Source: an uncultured Eubacterium sp. (GTDB lineage Bacteria > Bacillota_A > Clostridia > Lachnospirales > Lachnospiraceae). Taken from it: DNA of 5,117 bases. The notes under the pieces are model-generated. The model made no database searches. It was not told the origin of the DNA and was given only the letters and a program-made list of their open reading frames with translations. Made by a program: the position numbers and the translations under genes. The stretch is taken from positions 1 to 5,117 of the forward strand of contig CAQBGY010000276.1 in assembly GCA_948759685.1 (NCBI GenBank). The letters are read 5' to 3'. Numbering within the stretch: position 1 is the first letter of the stretch; each line of letters starts with the position of its first letter. Positions 4,523 to 5,117 of the stretch are shown piece after piece.

Positions 4523-5117
4523 TTATAAGTTTTCCAGTAAAATCTTATTTTCGTTTCTGTTCTTTACTGCAATACGGTAAAATCCTTTTCCTAATCCCCT
4601 GAAATTACCACAATCCCTGATTAAAATTCCTCTATTCAGTAACTTCTCATATAAAGGTTTATCACTGTATATAGTGATAAAATTCGACACAGACGGAAAT
4701 GTCCTCAATCCTATTTGCATAAGTCCTTTTTCCATATACTGTCGTTCTTCTTCAATATAAATTTTTGTTTTCTCAATAAACTCTGCCTGCTTAGCACATA
4801 TACACCCCGCTTCCTGCGCAAAACAGGAAAGATTCCATTCAGGGATTTGTCCGGCTATTTTTGTATGTACTGCATTATTTTTACATACCAAATACCCTAA
4901 ACGCACTCCCGGAATTGTAAAGATTTTTGTAAAAGTCCTTACAATTATCAGATGTTCATATTCATCTATCTCAGGCAGTAAAGAAAACTGATTCCCACAA
5001 AATTCAATAAAGCATTCATCTACTACCACATAAATCCCTTTATCCTTACAATGCAAGATCAGCTCTTTCATCAGCTCTTTGTCTAAAAGATTTCCAATCG
5101 GATTATTTGGATTAGCA
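4523..5117 (-). CDS. cobD: Threonine-phosphate decarboxylase, C-terminal part (start lies beyond right edge)
   Basis: The last 197 residues of a PLP-dependent fold-type I aminotransferase-like enzyme; roughly the first 160 residues are outside the window. CobD decarboxylates L-threonine O-3-phosphate to (R)-1-aminopropan-2-yl phosphate, the linker between corrin ring and nucleotide loop. In fragment numbering I see NPNNPIG (2-8), DECFIEF (33-39, with Asp33 expected to contact the PLP pyridine nitrogen), RTFTKIFTIPGVRLGY (60-75, with Lys64 the expected Schiff-base lysine and Arg72 the conserved phosphate-binding arginine), IPEWNLSCFAQ (91-101) and ILIRDCGNFRGLGKGFYRIA (164-183), with Arg181 the expected carboxylate ligand. 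The histidinol-phosphate aminotransferase HisC is the nearest alternative. The RDC-NFRGL ending, the IPEW segment and the cbi neighbours favour CobD. The frame is open to the edge, and the gene ends 17 nt before cbiC. Confidence 0.92.
   Translation of the reverse strand, partial: ANPNNPIGNLLDKELMKELILHCKDKGIYVVVDECFIEFCGNQFSLLPEIDEYEHLIIVRTFTKIFTIPGVRLGYLVCKNNAVHTKIAGQIPEWNLSCFAQEAGCICAKQAEFIEKTKIYIEEERQYMEKGLMQIGLRTFPSVSNFITIYSDKPLYEKLLNRGILIRDCGNFRGLGKGFYRIAVKNRNENKILLENL
4658..4681. repeat. Near-perfect 24-bp palindrome inside cobD
   Basis: TTTATCACT (4658-4666) and AGTGATAAA (4673-4681) are exact reverse complements around a 6-nt centre GTATAT. Across the whole 24 bp, 11 of 12 position pairs are complementary. 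It encodes FITIYSDK (fragment residues 146-153). It has the size of a dimeric-regulator operator but lies deep in a coding region, so it may be chance. The sequence is certain; the role is unknown. Confidence 0.4.

Noticed and set aside
4523..5117. Histidinol-phosphate aminotransferase (HisC) as identity of the truncated PLP enzyme
   Set aside because: HisC shares the fold and general motifs, but the ILIRDCGNFRGL ending, the IPEW segment and position directly before cbiC fit CobD better.
1..5117. An undescribed multi-gene system (defence, mobile element, new pathway)
   Set aside because: Every coding region matches a known cobalamin gene in a normal operon, and no unknown gene, repeat array or integration scar is visible. 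Only the junction hairpins remain unexplained.

Overview
The whole window is one stretch of a cobalamin (vitamin B12) biosynthesis operon of the anaerobic, early-cobalt type, with every gene on the minus strand. In transcription order (right to left) it holds cobD (5' end cut off by the window), cbiC, cbiD, cbiF, cbiG, cbiH and the first 26 codons of cbiJ. CbiD and CbiG belong to the oxygen-independent route, so the host is probably an anaerobe. A+T-rich DNA, strong AAGGAGG-like ribosome binding sites and tight packing suggest a Bacillota/Clostridia genome, perhaps Lachnospiraceae. That placement is inferred from general character, not from a marker gene.

Five of the products are corrin-ring enzymes covering most steps from cobalt-precorrin-3 to cobyrinate: CbiH (C17 methylation and ring contraction), CbiF (C11 methylation), CbiG (lactone opening with loss of the two-carbon fragment), CbiD (C1 methylation) and CbiC (methyl migration from C11 to C12). 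CbiJ (reduction of cobalt-precorrin-6A) starts at the left edge. CobD makes aminopropanol phosphate for the nucleotide loop. The enzymes for C20 methylation (CbiL), C5 methylation (CbiE), C15 methylation/decarboxylation (CbiT) and cobalt insertion are not in the window and must lie elsewhere if the pathway is complete.

The genes fall into three tight blocks: cobD-cbiC (17-nt gap), cbiD-cbiF (37-nt overlap) and cbiG-cbiH-cbiJ (11- and 35-nt overlaps). The two junctions between blocks, cbiC/cbiD and cbiF/cbiG, are 66 and 72 nt long. Each holds a long stem-loop that covers the upstream stop codon. The two stem-loops share a core and a bulge and differ by compensating base changes, so they look like two copies of one structured element. 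The cbiF/cbiG junction carries a second perfect hairpin directly abutting the first. In both junctions a hairpin ends one to a few nt before the next gene's Shine-Dalgarno sequence.

I see no RNA gene, mobile element, CRISPR array, cobalamin riboswitch or plus-strand gene. The protein-coding content is a known pathway. The junction hairpins are the only signal that may be undescribed. No gene-free stretch exceeds about 75 bases.
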